A stretch of 9,448 nt of DNA, taken from the NCBI GenBank assembly GCA_964502465.1, contig CAZCWX010000179.1:1-9448 (forward strand). Direction: 5' to 3'. A program made the position numbers and the translations under genes. The notes under the pieces were generated by a model that was not told the origin of the DNA, made no database searches, and saw nothing but the letters and a program-made list of their open reading frames with translations. This DNA is from CAZCWX01 sp964502465. GTDB taxonomy: Bacteria; Desulfobacterota; Binatia; Bin18. This document shows positions 1 to 7,541 of the stretch, piece by piece; the first letter of the stretch is position 1, and every line of letters begins with the position of its first letter.

Positions 1-51
1 AAGTGGGGAACAAAAGGAAATTCCATATTGAGAAAGAAGTAAAGAATTTGT

Positions 52-102
52 AGTGGCGACTTCAGTCACCCTGCCACTCGGTAAGCGACTCAAGTCGCTA
101 CT
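52..102. repeat. Long imperfect palindrome downstream of hemH
   Basis: The arm AGTGGCGACTT (52-62) pairs with AAGTCGCTACT (92-102) over 11 positions, with one G-T wobble. After a C-C mismatch at 63/91 the stem continues as AGTC (64-67) with GACT (87-90). The right half also contains its own palindrome, GTAAGCGACT CA AGTCGCTAC (81-101), and the left half a weaker version of it, GGCGACT TC AGTCACC. The structure lies 10 bases past the hemH stop codon. Read on the minus strand it is followed by moderately T-rich sequence but no clean U-tract. It may be a transcription terminator or a copy of a dispersed palindromic repeat; the nested GCGACT/AGTCGC units favour the repeat. Confidence 0.6.
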
Positions 103-111
103 TCACCTTGG

Positions 112-1032
112 TTATCCTATCATTGTCCGCACCACATCTGCCATCATCCGAATAAAGACCGGATGATCATTGACTGTTCCAGCGCGGATCATGTTCAGAC
201 CATGCGCTGTCGCGATCTGCCTTGCTTCAGTATCAAGATCATAGAGCACCTCAATGTGGTCACAGACAAACCCGATCGGCACGACTACCACGTCGTGCGC
301 ACCAGCGGCAGCAAGCTGTGGCAACACTGCGCCAATGTCTGGCTCTAACCACGGTGTCCGTGGGTCACCACTGCGACTCTGATAGGCAACCAACCAGCCG
401 CTGTGTCCGAGCTTTTCAGCGACGAGACGAGCCCCTTCTGCTATTTGCTGCACATAGCGAGGCGTGCCGGGCATTGCGACCGGCACACTGTGAGCAGTAA
501 AGATCAGAGGGACTGCAGTTCGACGCTCGTGTGGCAATGCGGCAAAAGCCTGCTGCGTGAGATTCGCCACAGCCTCGATAAACAGCGGGTGATTGTGCCA
601 GCCTGGGGTATATGCAATTGTCGGTGCCCGTGCGCCAACGTGCTCGCGCGCCGTTGCAACATTCTCTTGATACCGTTCCCACCCTGCCTCGCTTTGCTGG
701 GCTGACAGAATAAACCCGACAGCATGGCGAATCCCATCATCCACCATCTGTGTCAGTGTATCAGGCAGGTAGGGGTACCAGTTACGCATGCCGACATACA
801 CAGGAAGCCGTAACTCTTCTCGTGCGAGGAGTGCGTGGAGCGCACGAGCCTGGCGAAAGGTTATGTCGTTGAGCGGTGAGCGACCACCAAACAGTTCGTA
901 GTGGTGCATCACCTCCTCGAGACGTTGTGGCGGAACAGGCCGGCCTTTCAGTACATTAGCGAGGAAAGGCCGCACGTCTTCTCGCTTCTCCGGACCACCA
1001 AAAGCAATTAACAATACCGCGTCGTATTGCAT
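112..1032 (-). CDS. hemH: Ferrochelatase (protoporphyrin or coproporphyrin type)
   Basis: This cytosolic enzyme inserts ferrous iron into a porphyrin near the end of haem synthesis. The 306-residue product has the family landmarks in order: AFGGPE near residue 10, FGGRSPLN near 48-55, the catalytic His181 in FTAHSVP, YQSRSGDPRTPWLEP around 217-231, and the metal-site Glu261 in GFVCDHIEVLYD. These match His183 and Glu264 of the Bacillus subtilis enzyme. The AFGGPE, GMRNWYPY and QSRSG segments resemble actinobacterial homologues, which act on coproporphyrin III. No C-terminal cysteine cluster for an iron-sulfur centre is present. The ATG at 1032 is preferred because MQYDAVLL fits the family N-terminus; a TTG at 1047 is possible. 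Neither has a good Shine-Dalgarno sequence, so translation may depend on hemE, which ends 34 bases upstream in the same direction. Family assignment is firm; the porphyrin substrate is not. Confidence 0.95.
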   Translation of the reverse strand: MQYDAVLLIAFGGPEKREDVRPFLANVLKGRPVPPQRLEEVMHHYELFGGRSPLNDITFRQARALHALLAREELRLPVYVGMRNWYPYLPDTLTQMVDDGIRHAVGFILSAQQSEAGWERYQENVATAREHVGARAPTIAYTPGWHNHPLFIEAVANLTQQAFAALPHERRTAVPLIFTAHSVPVAMPGTPRYVQQIAEGARLVAEKLGHSGWLVAYQSRSGDPRTPWLEPDIGAVLPQLAAAGAHDVVVVPIGFVCDHIEVLYDLDTEARQIATAHGLNMIRAGTVNDHPVFIRMMADVVRTMIG

Positions 1033-1066
1033 ACAAATGACAAGCAAAGGAATATGAGCATTGTCT

Positions 1067-2116
1067 TTATCCTGACTGCTGACTGCTCACATCTCTACTC
1101 ATTTCATGCACCATCTCGACCAAAGCAATGACATTCTCTACCGGCGTTTGCGGCAAGATCCCATGTCCCAAATTGAAGATATGGCCGGGTCGAGCCGCTG
1201 CTGCCACCAGCACTCGCTCGACTTGCCGACGCAACTCGTCTTGTGGAGCAAAGAGCACGACTGGATCAAGGTTGCCTTGCACTGCCCGATCAAAGCCAAC
1301 CCGTTGCCAGGCGACATCGAGCTCGATCCGCCAGTCTACACCAATGACATCGCCTCCTGCCTCAGCCAACAGTTCGAGGAGACCTCCGGTGTCTGTACCA
1401 AAGTGAATCACTGGGGTTCCAGGGATGATTCCCTGCATCAATGTTTTCATGTGGGGCAGAATGAACGTACGGTAATCTGCTGGAGAAAGACAACCTACCC
1501 AAGAATCAAACAACTGCACTGCCTGTGCACCAGCAGCAATCTGGCCGTTCAGGTAGGCAATAATGACACGTACTAATCGCTCCATCAGGGCTCGCCAGGC
1601 ACCGGGGTCACCGTACATCAGGCGCTTGGTTTCGATGTAGTGACGCGAACTCCCGCCTTCGATCAAATACGAAGCAACGGTAAATGGCGCACCGGAGAAG
1701 CCGATCAAGGGAATATGCACAGGCAGGGCTTCTCGTGCTCTGCGCACCGCTTCAAAAACAAAAGCGACCGTATCCCTCGGTTGGATTTCTACCAGGCGGT
1801 CCACATCTGCAGCGGAACGCACCGGGCGGTGGATCACTGGTCCATCCCCTTGCGAGAACTCCAGACCCACCCCCATGGGCTCCACAATTAAGAGAATATC
1901 GGCAAAGATGATTGCGGCATCTACGCCGAGTCGTTCCACAGCCTCAACAGTCACCTGAGCGGCTAAGTCTGGGCTCTTACACAAAGTGAGAAATGGGATT
2001 CGCTCTCGCAGCGCCCGATATTCGGGCATGTATCGACCAGCCTGGCGCATCAACCACACTGGTGTATACGGCGTCGGTTCACGACGGCAGGCTTGTAAGA
2101 AAACTGACTCTTTCAT
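1067..2116 (-). CDS. hemE: Uroporphyrinogen decarboxylase
   Basis: HemE removes four carboxyl groups from uroporphyrinogen III to give coproporphyrinogen III, the last step shared by the protoporphyrin- and coproporphyrin-dependent haem routes. From the ATG at 2116 the product is 349 residues, a normal length. Family motifs are complete: MRQAGRYMPEYR (Arg24 and Arg28, substrate carboxylate binding), the essential Asp73 in FADILL, Tyr150 in SGAPFTVASYLIEGG, and His318 in NLGHGILPQTP. The reading frame is open upstream to 2350, but that extension crosses a GC-rich hairpin and overlaps the divergent hydrolase gene, so it is not coding. An in-frame ATG at 2134, directly behind GGGGGAA, would add six residues and is the only real alternative start. 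The gene precedes hemH in an apparent operon. The last codons contain a tandem TGACTGC heptamer (plus-strand 1073-1086), giving a Ser/Gln-rich tail that is probably unimportant. Confidence 0.97.
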   Translation of the reverse strand: MKESVFLQACRREPTPYTPVWLMRQAGRYMPEYRALRERIPFLTLCKSPDLAAQVTVEAVERLGVDAAIIFADILLIVEPMGVGLEFSQGDGPVIHRPVRSAADVDRLVEIQPRDTVAFVFEAVRRAREALPVHIPLIGFSGAPFTVASYLIEGGSSRHYIETKRLMYGDPGAWRALMERLVRVIIAYLNGQIAAGAQAVQLFDSWVGCLSPADYRTFILPHMKTLMQGIIPGTPVIHFGTDTGGLLELLAEAGGDVIGVDWRIELDVAWQRVGFDRAVQGNLDPVVLFAPQDELRRQVERVLVAAAARPGHIFNLGHGILPQTPVENVIALVEMVHEMSRDVSSQQSG

Positions 2117-2136
2117 TGTGTAGCATAGTACCATTT

Positions 2137-2159
2137 CCCCCTTCCCCGGCGAGAGGGGG
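2137..2159. repeat. GC-rich hairpin upstream of hemE
   Basis: CCCCCT (2137-2142) can pair with AGGGGG (2154-2159) around an 11-base loop rich in C and G. It lies in the 180-base gap between the divergent hemE and hydrolase starts, about 20 bases before the hemE ATG, so it would fall in the hemE leader. Its look, C-rich then G-rich around a CCCCGG core, is that of a common class of short dispersed bacterial intergenic repeats. In the hemE frame it reads PLSPGKGE, a typical spurious translation of such elements. A role in hemE expression is possible but not shown. I found no convincing sigma70 promoter for either gene in this gap. Confidence 0.45.
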
Positions 2160-2296
2160 CAGGGACACTGAGCCGTACATGTCAGCAAAGTGAATGCTTT
2201 TCGCTCTGTCTCTCTCCCTCGAAGGCTATTCTCGGCCATGATATTATCGCTTCTGCAGAGGTAGAGTATCGCACTAAAAAGGAAGGAGAGATGCTC

Positions 2297-3169
2297 ATGA
2301 GCGAAGGATGGACTCATCACGCGGCAATGGTAAATGGGTTTCGTATGCACTATGTCATCGCTGGCTCAGGCTATCCGCTGGTGTTCCTGCACGGCTGGCC
2401 GCAGAGTTGGTATGAATGGCGCAAAATTATCCCACCCTTGGCTGAACACTTTACGGTTATTGCTCCTGACCTGCGTGGACTCGGAGACTCCGAACGACCA
2501 ATGATCGGATACGATAAGCGTACTCTCGCCTCTGACGTGCACGCGTTAGTACAATCCTTGGGGTTCAACAAGATTGGTCTCACCGGTCATGACTGGGGTG
2601 GCGCGGTCGCCTTTTACTTTGCCTACGATCACCCAGAGATAGTCGAACGCTTGATGATTCTTGATATGATACCTGGCTTAGGACGCAAGGACAGCAAAAT
2701 GGATTTGCAAGCAGCGCGGCGATTCTGGCACGTGTTCTTCCACGGCGGTATGCCAGATCTGGCTGAAAAATTAGTCAGCGCCAACGTCGAGGCGTATCTC
2801 AGCTATTTTTATACCTCTACTACCTACAACTACAGCCCAAACGTTTTTAGTCAGGAAGATATTGCTGAGTACGTCCGGGTTTATTCGTTACCTGGAGCGT
2901 TGCGAGCTGGATTTCAATATTATCGTGCGGGCATACAGGAAGACTTAGCATCACTGAGTAGCTGTACCAAGAAACTGCCGATGCCCGTCCTTACTTGGGG
3001 TGGCGAGGTGTTTCTCGGGAACATCGTCCCGGCCTGGCAGGCCGTCGCCGAGAACGTGCAGGGCGGCGAACTCAAACAGTGCGGACACTTCATGGCTGAA
3101 GAAAAGCCCGACTTTGTTATCCAGCAAGCCCTGGAATTCTTTGGTCCACTGCGGACAGAGAGGAAATAG
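2297..3169 (+). CDS. Alpha/beta hydrolase, epoxide hydrolase-like
   Basis: This is a 290-residue alpha/beta-hydrolase of the epoxide hydrolase/haloalkane dehalogenase group. Visible features in order are the oxyanion-hole motif HGWP (residues 32-35), DLRGLGDSERP on the loop after strand 4 (58-68), the nucleophile elbow GHDWGG with Asp99, a helical cap domain around 130-215, a likely acid residue Glu237 in TWGGEVFLG, and the catalytic His264 in CGHFMAEEKPD. The Asp nucleophile and the tyrosines of FQYYRA in the cap (Tyr208/Tyr209) favour epoxide opening over ester hydrolysis, and HDWGG rather than HDRGA argues against fluoroacetate dehalogenase. The substrate is unknown. No signal peptide is present, so it should be cytosolic. 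An ATG at 2291 is only 2 bases from the Shine-Dalgarno sequence AAGGAG (2283-2288), while the ATG at 2297 is 8 bases away, so 2297 is chosen. It is divergent from hemE and 71 bases upstream of parC, with no obvious link to either. Confidence 0.9.
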   Translation: MSEGWTHHAAMVNGFRMHYVIAGSGYPLVFLHGWPQSWYEWRKIIPPLAEHFTVIAPDLRGLGDSERPMIGYDKRTLASDVHALVQSLGFNKIGLTGHDWGGAVAFYFAYDHPEIVERLMILDMIPGLGRKDSKMDLQAARRFWHVFFHGGMPDLAEKLVSANVEAYLSYFYTSTTYNYSPNVFSQEDIAEYVRVYSLPGALRAGFQYYRAGIQEDLASLSSCTKKLPMPVLTWGGEVFLGNIVPAWQAVAENVQGGELKQCGHFMAEEKPDFVIQQALEFFGPLRTERK

Positions 3170-3186
3170 CAGTTGTCGTCCCTTGG

Positions 3187-3216
3187 TTGCAATTTCGCTT
3201 TTATTTCGCCTATAAT
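3187..3216 (+). promoter_or_regulatory. Sigma70-type promoter of parC-parE
   Basis: A -35 element TTGCAA (3187-3192) and a perfect -10 element TATAAT (3211-3216) are separated by 18 bases. Transcription would start near 3223, just before the Shine-Dalgarno sequence GGAGG (3226-3230) and the parC ATG at 3241, giving a leader of only about 18 bases. This is the strongest promoter-like sequence in the window. It also rules out the upstream in-frame start at 3187 for parC, which would lie inside the promoter. Confidence 0.8.
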
Positions 3217-3240
3217 TGCTCCGATGGAGGAAGTGGATTT

Positions 3241-5607
3241 ATGAAGCAATCAGCCGTGGCGGAGCGTATCCTCAACGCCGATCTCGGGAACGAAGCCGAA
3301 GAACGATATCTCAATTACGCCTTGAGCGTCATTACCTCTCGGGCGCTCCCCGACGTGCGCGATGGATTGAAACCGGTACAACGGCGGCTGCTCTACGCCA
3401 TGTTCCAGAACTTACGTTTAAGCAGTGATGCGAAACCGCGCAAATCAGCAGCCGTCGTCGGAGAAGTCCTGGGGAAATACCATCCCCATGGCGATCAGGC
3501 TGCTTACGAAGCGATGGTGCGCATGGCACAGCCCTTCTCCTTGCGTTACCCCTTAGTGCACGGTGAGGGAAACTTTGGCTCGCTCGATGGTGATAGTGCG
3601 GCTGCGATGCGCTATACCGAAGCGAAGCTCACGCCTCTTGCTGAGGAATTGTTTCGCGACCTGCGCGGCCACACTGTTCCGTACCGCTCGAATTATGATG
3701 CCACCCTTGAGGAACCCGTAGTCCTTCCTGCAGCGATTCCCCAACTGCTGCTGAACGGTGCAACCGGTATTGCAGTCGGTATGGCAACAAACATTCCCCC
3801 CCACAATTTCACCGAGGTGGTCAATGCCCTGGTTGCCATGATTGACGACCCAGACCTCAGCACCGCAGGGTTACTCAAATACATCAAAGGACCAGATTTT
3901 CCCACAAGTGGAGAAATGCTGACCAACAAACGAGAACTTCGCGAGATCTATGAAACCGGGCAAGGGACCATCAAACTGCGCGGCGAGTGGCGGGTCGAGT
4001 CACTGCCCCGTGGGAGACGGCAGGTTGTTCTCACCTCCTTACCCTATACAGTGAACAAGGCCCAGTTGGTTGAGCACATTGCCGAACTCGTTGACGGACG
4101 GAAGATCCCACAAATCATTGACGTGCGAGACGAGTCCACTGAAGATGTGCGCATGGTCCTCGAACTCAAAGGAGACGCGACTGATGAACTGGCCATGGCG
4201 TATCTGTGCAAACACACGCAGCTACAGATTTCGTTCTCGGTGAATCTGATCTGCCTGATTCCGACCAGTAATCCCTTGGTGGGTCAGCCACTCAAGGCGA
4301 CCTTACGAGACCTGTGCCGCCACTTCCTTGATTTTCGTCTTGAGGTTGTCACCAAAAGACTAGAGCATGAGCTGAGCGAACTTGAAGCACGTCTGCACAT
4401 TCTCGCTGGCCTTGCGCTCATTTCCGGTAGTCTCGACCAGGTGATCCGCCTCATCCGCAACGCGGCCTCACGCAAAGAGGCGCGAGAGAAGTTGATGTCG
4501 AGTTTCCACCTCGATGAGACGCAAGCGGAAGCGATTTTAGAGATTCGCTTGTATCAGTTGGCTCGTTTAGAAATCGAGAAGATTGAAAACGAGCGGCAAG
4601 AAAAAGAAAAGAGAGCGAAAGACATTCGCAGCCTGTTAGAACACCCCAAGAAGCGCTGGGCGCTCATTCGCGCAGACCTCCTTGAACTGGCGAAACGCTA
4701 TGGGGACAAACGTCGGACCGCCTTGCGAGCAGGTGAGGATCTCACCTACGATCCAGAAGCCTATATCGTTCACGAAGAGGCAACCATTATCTTGAGCCGT
4801 GACGGCTGGATCAAACGGGTTCGCGAATTGAAAGACCCAACCAGCACCCGGCTCCGAGAAGGTGATGCGATCCGTGCTATTGTGCATGGGACAACGCGTG
4901 ACCGTCTTGCCCTCTTTACCAACAAAGGGGTGTTATACGTAATGAAAGTCTATGATGTCCCCTCCTCTACTGGCTACGGTGAGCCGATTCAGACCCTACT
5001 CAATTTCCAAGACGGTGAACGGGTTATTTCAGTACGTCTGGTCACTGGGGAAACACCAACGACCAACGGCCAGGCCGGAGAACAGACGAACGGGATATCC
5101 CAGGGGGAACTCTTTGCTGCCCCAGAGAGTCCAGAGGCTAAACCTGACGGCCCACAATACTTGCTCGCTACTGCTCGGGGTCTGGGGTTTCGCTTTCACC
5201 CTAATCTGGAAGAAACCACGCGCAGTGGTCGCAAGATTGCGCGTCTGAGCAATGACGATGAAGTGATTTCCATCGAGGCAATTCATAGTGGTCGAGCAGT
5301 GTGTGTCACGGCAGCAGGAGGCATGCTTGCCTTCCCTGTCGAAGACGTATCGGAGTTGTCGGGAGTTGGTCGAGGCGTGATCTTAATGCGCTTAGATAAA
5401 AACGATCGATTGGTTGGTGCAGTCACGACTGCTCCAGGCCGTGGCGTGACAGTCATCGACACGGATGGCAAGGAAAGAGCCGTTCCACTGAAGGACCTTC
5501 CGCTGGGGAATCGCGCAGGCAAAGGCAAACGGGTGTTCAAACGTGTGACTATGGTGAGTGTACGTGGGGTGGTCGAGGAGGAGGAACACAATGGCAGAGC
5601 GAAATAA
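3241..5607 (+). CDS. parC: DNA topoisomerase IV subunit A (gyrase A family)
   Basis: ParC is the DNA-breaking and rejoining subunit of the type IIA topoisomerase that unlinks daughter chromosomes. The 788-residue product carries the winged-helix active site with YHPHGD (80-85), the arginine-tyrosine pair Arg124/Tyr125 in AAMRYTE (Tyr125 attacks DNA), the GATGIAVGMATNIPPHN loop, a coiled-coil tower and gate (about 320-500), and a beta-pinwheel C-terminal domain from about 508. The canonical QRRGGKG GyrA box is absent; only a degenerate NRAGKGKR occurs late, at 757-764. A low-complexity Thr/Gly/Pro/Glu-rich linker (about 602-638) interrupts the pinwheel. ParC rather than GyrA is chosen from this missing box and the ParE-type partner downstream. 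At drug-contact positions Gln86 replaces the usual serine (E. coli ParC Ser80), Glu90 keeps the acidic residue, and LVHGEGNFG replaces LVDGQGNFG. GGAGG (3226-3230) lies 10 bases before the ATG. The end overlaps parE. Confidence 0.93.
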   Translation: MKQSAVAERILNADLGNEAEERYLNYALSVITSRALPDVRDGLKPVQRRLLYAMFQNLRLSSDAKPRKSAAVVGEVLGKYHPHGDQAAYEAMVRMAQPFSLRYPLVHGEGNFGSLDGDSAAAMRYTEAKLTPLAEELFRDLRGHTVPYRSNYDATLEEPVVLPAAIPQLLLNGATGIAVGMATNIPPHNFTEVVNALVAMIDDPDLSTAGLLKYIKGPDFPTSGEMLTNKRELREIYETGQGTIKLRGEWRVESLPRGRRQVVLTSLPYTVNKAQLVEHIAELVDGRKIPQIIDVRDESTEDVRMVLELKGDATDELAMAYLCKHTQLQISFSVNLICLIPTSNPLVGQPLKATLRDLCRHFLDFRLEVVTKRLEHELSELEARLHILAGLALISGSLDQVIRLIRNAASRKEAREKLMSSFHLDETQAEAILEIRLYQLARLEIEKIENERQEKEKRAKDIRSLLEHPKKRWALIRADLLELAKRYGDKRRTALRAGEDLTYDPEAYIVHEEATIILSRDGWIKRVRELKDPTSTRLREGDAIRAIVHGTTRDRLALFTNKGVLYVMKVYDVPSSTGYGEPIQTLLNFQDGERVISVRLVTGETPTTNGQAGEQTNGISQGELFAAPESPEAKPDGPQYLLATARGLGFRFHPNLEETTRSGRKIARLSNDDEVISIEAIHSGRAVCVTAAGGMLAFPVEDVSELSGVGRGVILMRLDKNDRLVGAVTTAPGRGVTVIDTDGKERAVPLKDLPLGNRAGKGKRVFKRVTMVSVRGVVEEEEHNGRAK
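5575..5586 (+). promoter_or_regulatory. Strong ribosome binding site of parE inside parC
   Basis: The run GAGGAGGAGGAA contains two overlapping GGAGG cores (5577-5581 and 5580-5584), the second 6 bases before the parE ATG at 5591. The same bases encode the glutamate-rich C-terminus of ParC. This site decides the start over an in-frame GTG at 5558 and suggests balanced, coupled synthesis of the two subunits. Confidence 0.8.
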
Positions 5608-7522
5608 CGGCATGAACAACAAGACGTATACAGCGAAAGATATTACCGTTCTTGAGGGTCTGGAACCGGTCCGCAAACGACCGGGGATGTATATTGGTGG
5701 AGTCGATAGTGCAGGGCTGCACCACCTGGTGTGGGAAATCCTTGACAATGCCGTAGACGAGGCCATGAACGGCTACGCCAACCGGATCGAGGTCACGCTC
5801 CACAGCGATGGCTCAACCGTGACAGTCAGTGACAATGGTCGCGGCATTCCCGTCGATATTCATCCGAAGTTCAAGAAACCAGCTCTCGAACTGATTCTCA
5901 CGACCCTGCATGCCGGTGGGAAATTTGAAGGGTTGAATTACTCGCACTCGGGCGGACTGCACGGAGTGGGCGCGTCGGTTGTGACCGCACTCTCCGACCG
6001 TTTAGTTGCCCGTGTCAAGCGCAGTGGGATCGAATGGGAACAGCGTTTTTCACGCGGGAAGACGACCTCTCCTCTAAAAGAAATTGGTCAAGCGCGCGGC
6101 AGTGGCACGACCATGATATTTCATCCAGACCAAGACATCTTTCCGTCAATCACCTTCAAGCCCCAGTTGATTGCTGAACGCTTAGAGGCAAAAGCCTATC
6201 TCCACAAAGGGCTGACGTTGATCTTCCGCAACGAAGCAACCGGAGAAGAAACGAGATACCACCATCAAGATGGTCTCCGCGCATATTTGTCAAAACTCCT
6301 CACCGAAGGGCAAAAGAAAGCGATCATTTCCGACGTGTTCACTCTTGAGCGAGAAGACGATCCGCCGTTGGAATGCGTACTCACCTGGACCGAATCGCCA
6401 GAGGAAAGCGTGTACACGTTCGTGAATGGTATTCCCACTCCGTTCGGTGGCACCCACGAAGCAGGACTCAAATCCGGTATCGTCAAAGCGGTCCGCAATT
6501 ACATCAACGTCCATGATTTGACGCCCAAAGGTCTGAGCCTCACGGCCGAGGATACCCGTGAGGGGTTAGTCGTGATCCTGAGCGTTTATTTGAAGCAGCC
6601 ACAGTTTCAAGGACAGACCAAGGAGAAATTGGGGAATCCTGAGGTCACCGCACAGCTCGACGGGCTGATACGGACTGCGTTGGAAAATTTCCTTTTGCAC
6701 AATCGCTCGCAGGCCAATGCCATCGCTCAGCGGGTGATTCTGGCTGCGAAAGCACGGACCGCTTCCCGAGCAGCACTCGAAACGGTGCGCGGTCGCTCTT
6801 CCGTCTCGCATCGGCTCAACCTCCCAGGCAAGCTGGCTGACTGTTCCTCAACCACCCCGGAATCAAGCGAATTGTTTATCGTTGAGGGCGACTCCGCGGG
6901 TGGGTCGGCCAAACAAGGGCGTGACCGCAGTATGCAGGCGATCTTACCGTTGCGGGGGAAAGTGCTGAACACCGAACAGGCATCACTCAGTAAAGTGCTC
7001 ACCAACAAAGAATTAAGTGACCTTGTATCAGCTCTTGGCTGTGGAGTTGGCAAAACGTTTGATATCAGCAAATTGCGCTATCATAAGGTTTGCCTCTTGA
7101 TGGACGCTGATTCGGACGGGAACCACATTTGCACCTTGTTGCTGACGTTCTTCTACCGACATCTGCCCGCACTGATCAACGCTGGCTATGTCTACATCGC
7201 TCGTCCACCGCTCTATAAAATCGAAGTCGGCAAAGAGGTCCTTTGGGCAAAAGATGACGCTGAGAAAGATCGCATTCTTGCGCAACGCAATGGTCACATA
7301 GGGAGAGCTCAGGTTCAGCGCTTCAAAGGACTGGGCGAGATGAACCCACAAACGCTGAAAGAAACCACGCTCGATCCGCGCTCTCGGACGCTCCTGCGTG
7401 TCACGATCGAAGATGCCGCGCGTACGGAAACGGCGATCCAAACGCTGATGGGTAAGGACGTCCAACCCCGCTTTACCTTTATCATGAACCGGGCTCCGAA
7501 GGTGGAAGAGATCGATGTATAA
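5591..7522 (+). CDS. parE: DNA topoisomerase IV subunit B (ATPase)
   Basis: ParE supplies the ATP-driven clamp for topoisomerase IV. The 643-residue product has a complete GHKL ATPase site: Glu49 and Asn53 in WEILDNAVDEA, Asp81 in DNGRGIPVD, the GGLHGVGAS lid (121-129), and the transducer lysine of QTKEKL (about 344). The TOPRIM metal site is intact, with Glu432 in VEGDSAGG and Asp505/Asp507 in LMDADSDG. DADSDG and QRFKGLGEMNPQTLKETT (577-594) read as ParE rather than GyrB, and the length lacks the large insertion found in proteobacterial GyrB. The start overlaps the last 17 bases of parC in another frame, so the two genes form one transcription and probably coupled translation unit. ParC-before-ParE is less familiar than the reverse. 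Whether a separate gyrase exists cannot be seen here. The stop lies 19 bases before the next gene, which may therefore share the transcript. Confidence 0.94.
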   Translation: MAERNNGMNNKTYTAKDITVLEGLEPVRKRPGMYIGGVDSAGLHHLVWEILDNAVDEAMNGYANRIEVTLHSDGSTVTVSDNGRGIPVDIHPKFKKPALELILTTLHAGGKFEGLNYSHSGGLHGVGASVVTALSDRLVARVKRSGIEWEQRFSRGKTTSPLKEIGQARGSGTTMIFHPDQDIFPSITFKPQLIAERLEAKAYLHKGLTLIFRNEATGEETRYHHQDGLRAYLSKLLTEGQKKAIISDVFTLEREDDPPLECVLTWTESPEESVYTFVNGIPTPFGGTHEAGLKSGIVKAVRNYINVHDLTPKGLSLTAEDTREGLVVILSVYLKQPQFQGQTKEKLGNPEVTAQLDGLIRTALENFLLHNRSQANAIAQRVILAAKARTASRAALETVRGRSSVSHRLNLPGKLADCSSTTPESSELFIVEGDSAGGSAKQGRDRSMQAILPLRGKVLNTEQASLSKVLTNKELSDLVSALGCGVGKTFDISKLRYHKVCLLMDADSDGNHICTLLLTFFYRHLPALINAGYVYIARPPLYKIEVGKEVLWAKDDAEKDRILAQRNGHIGRAQVQRFKGLGEMNPQTLKETTLDPRSRTLLRVTIEDAARTETAIQTLMGKDVQPRFTFIMNRAPKVEEIDV

Positions 7523-7541
7523 GCGTTAAGGCGAAAGGACA

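Noticed and set aside
1073..1086. Tandem TGACTGC heptamer as a phase-variable repeat
   Set aside because: Only two copies, at the very end of hemE, too few for slippage to be likely.
1106..1576. 156-codon open frame on the plus strand opposite hemE
   Set aside because: It is antisense to a strongly conserved gene, its product has no recognisable domain, and the frame is explained by hemE codon use.
2117..2350. N-terminal extension of hemE by up to 78 residues
   Set aside because: It overlaps the divergent hydrolase start, translates a GC-rich hairpin, and has no similarity to HemE N-termini; the ATG at 2116 gives the normal length.
3187..3240. Upstream start adding 18 residues to ParC
   Set aside because: It lies on the -35 and -10 promoter elements and lacks a ribosome binding site; the ATG at 3241 has GGAGG upstream.
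5558..5590. Upstream GTG start for parE
   Set aside because: The extra residues are not ParE-like and the strong GGAGG sites point to the ATG at 5591.
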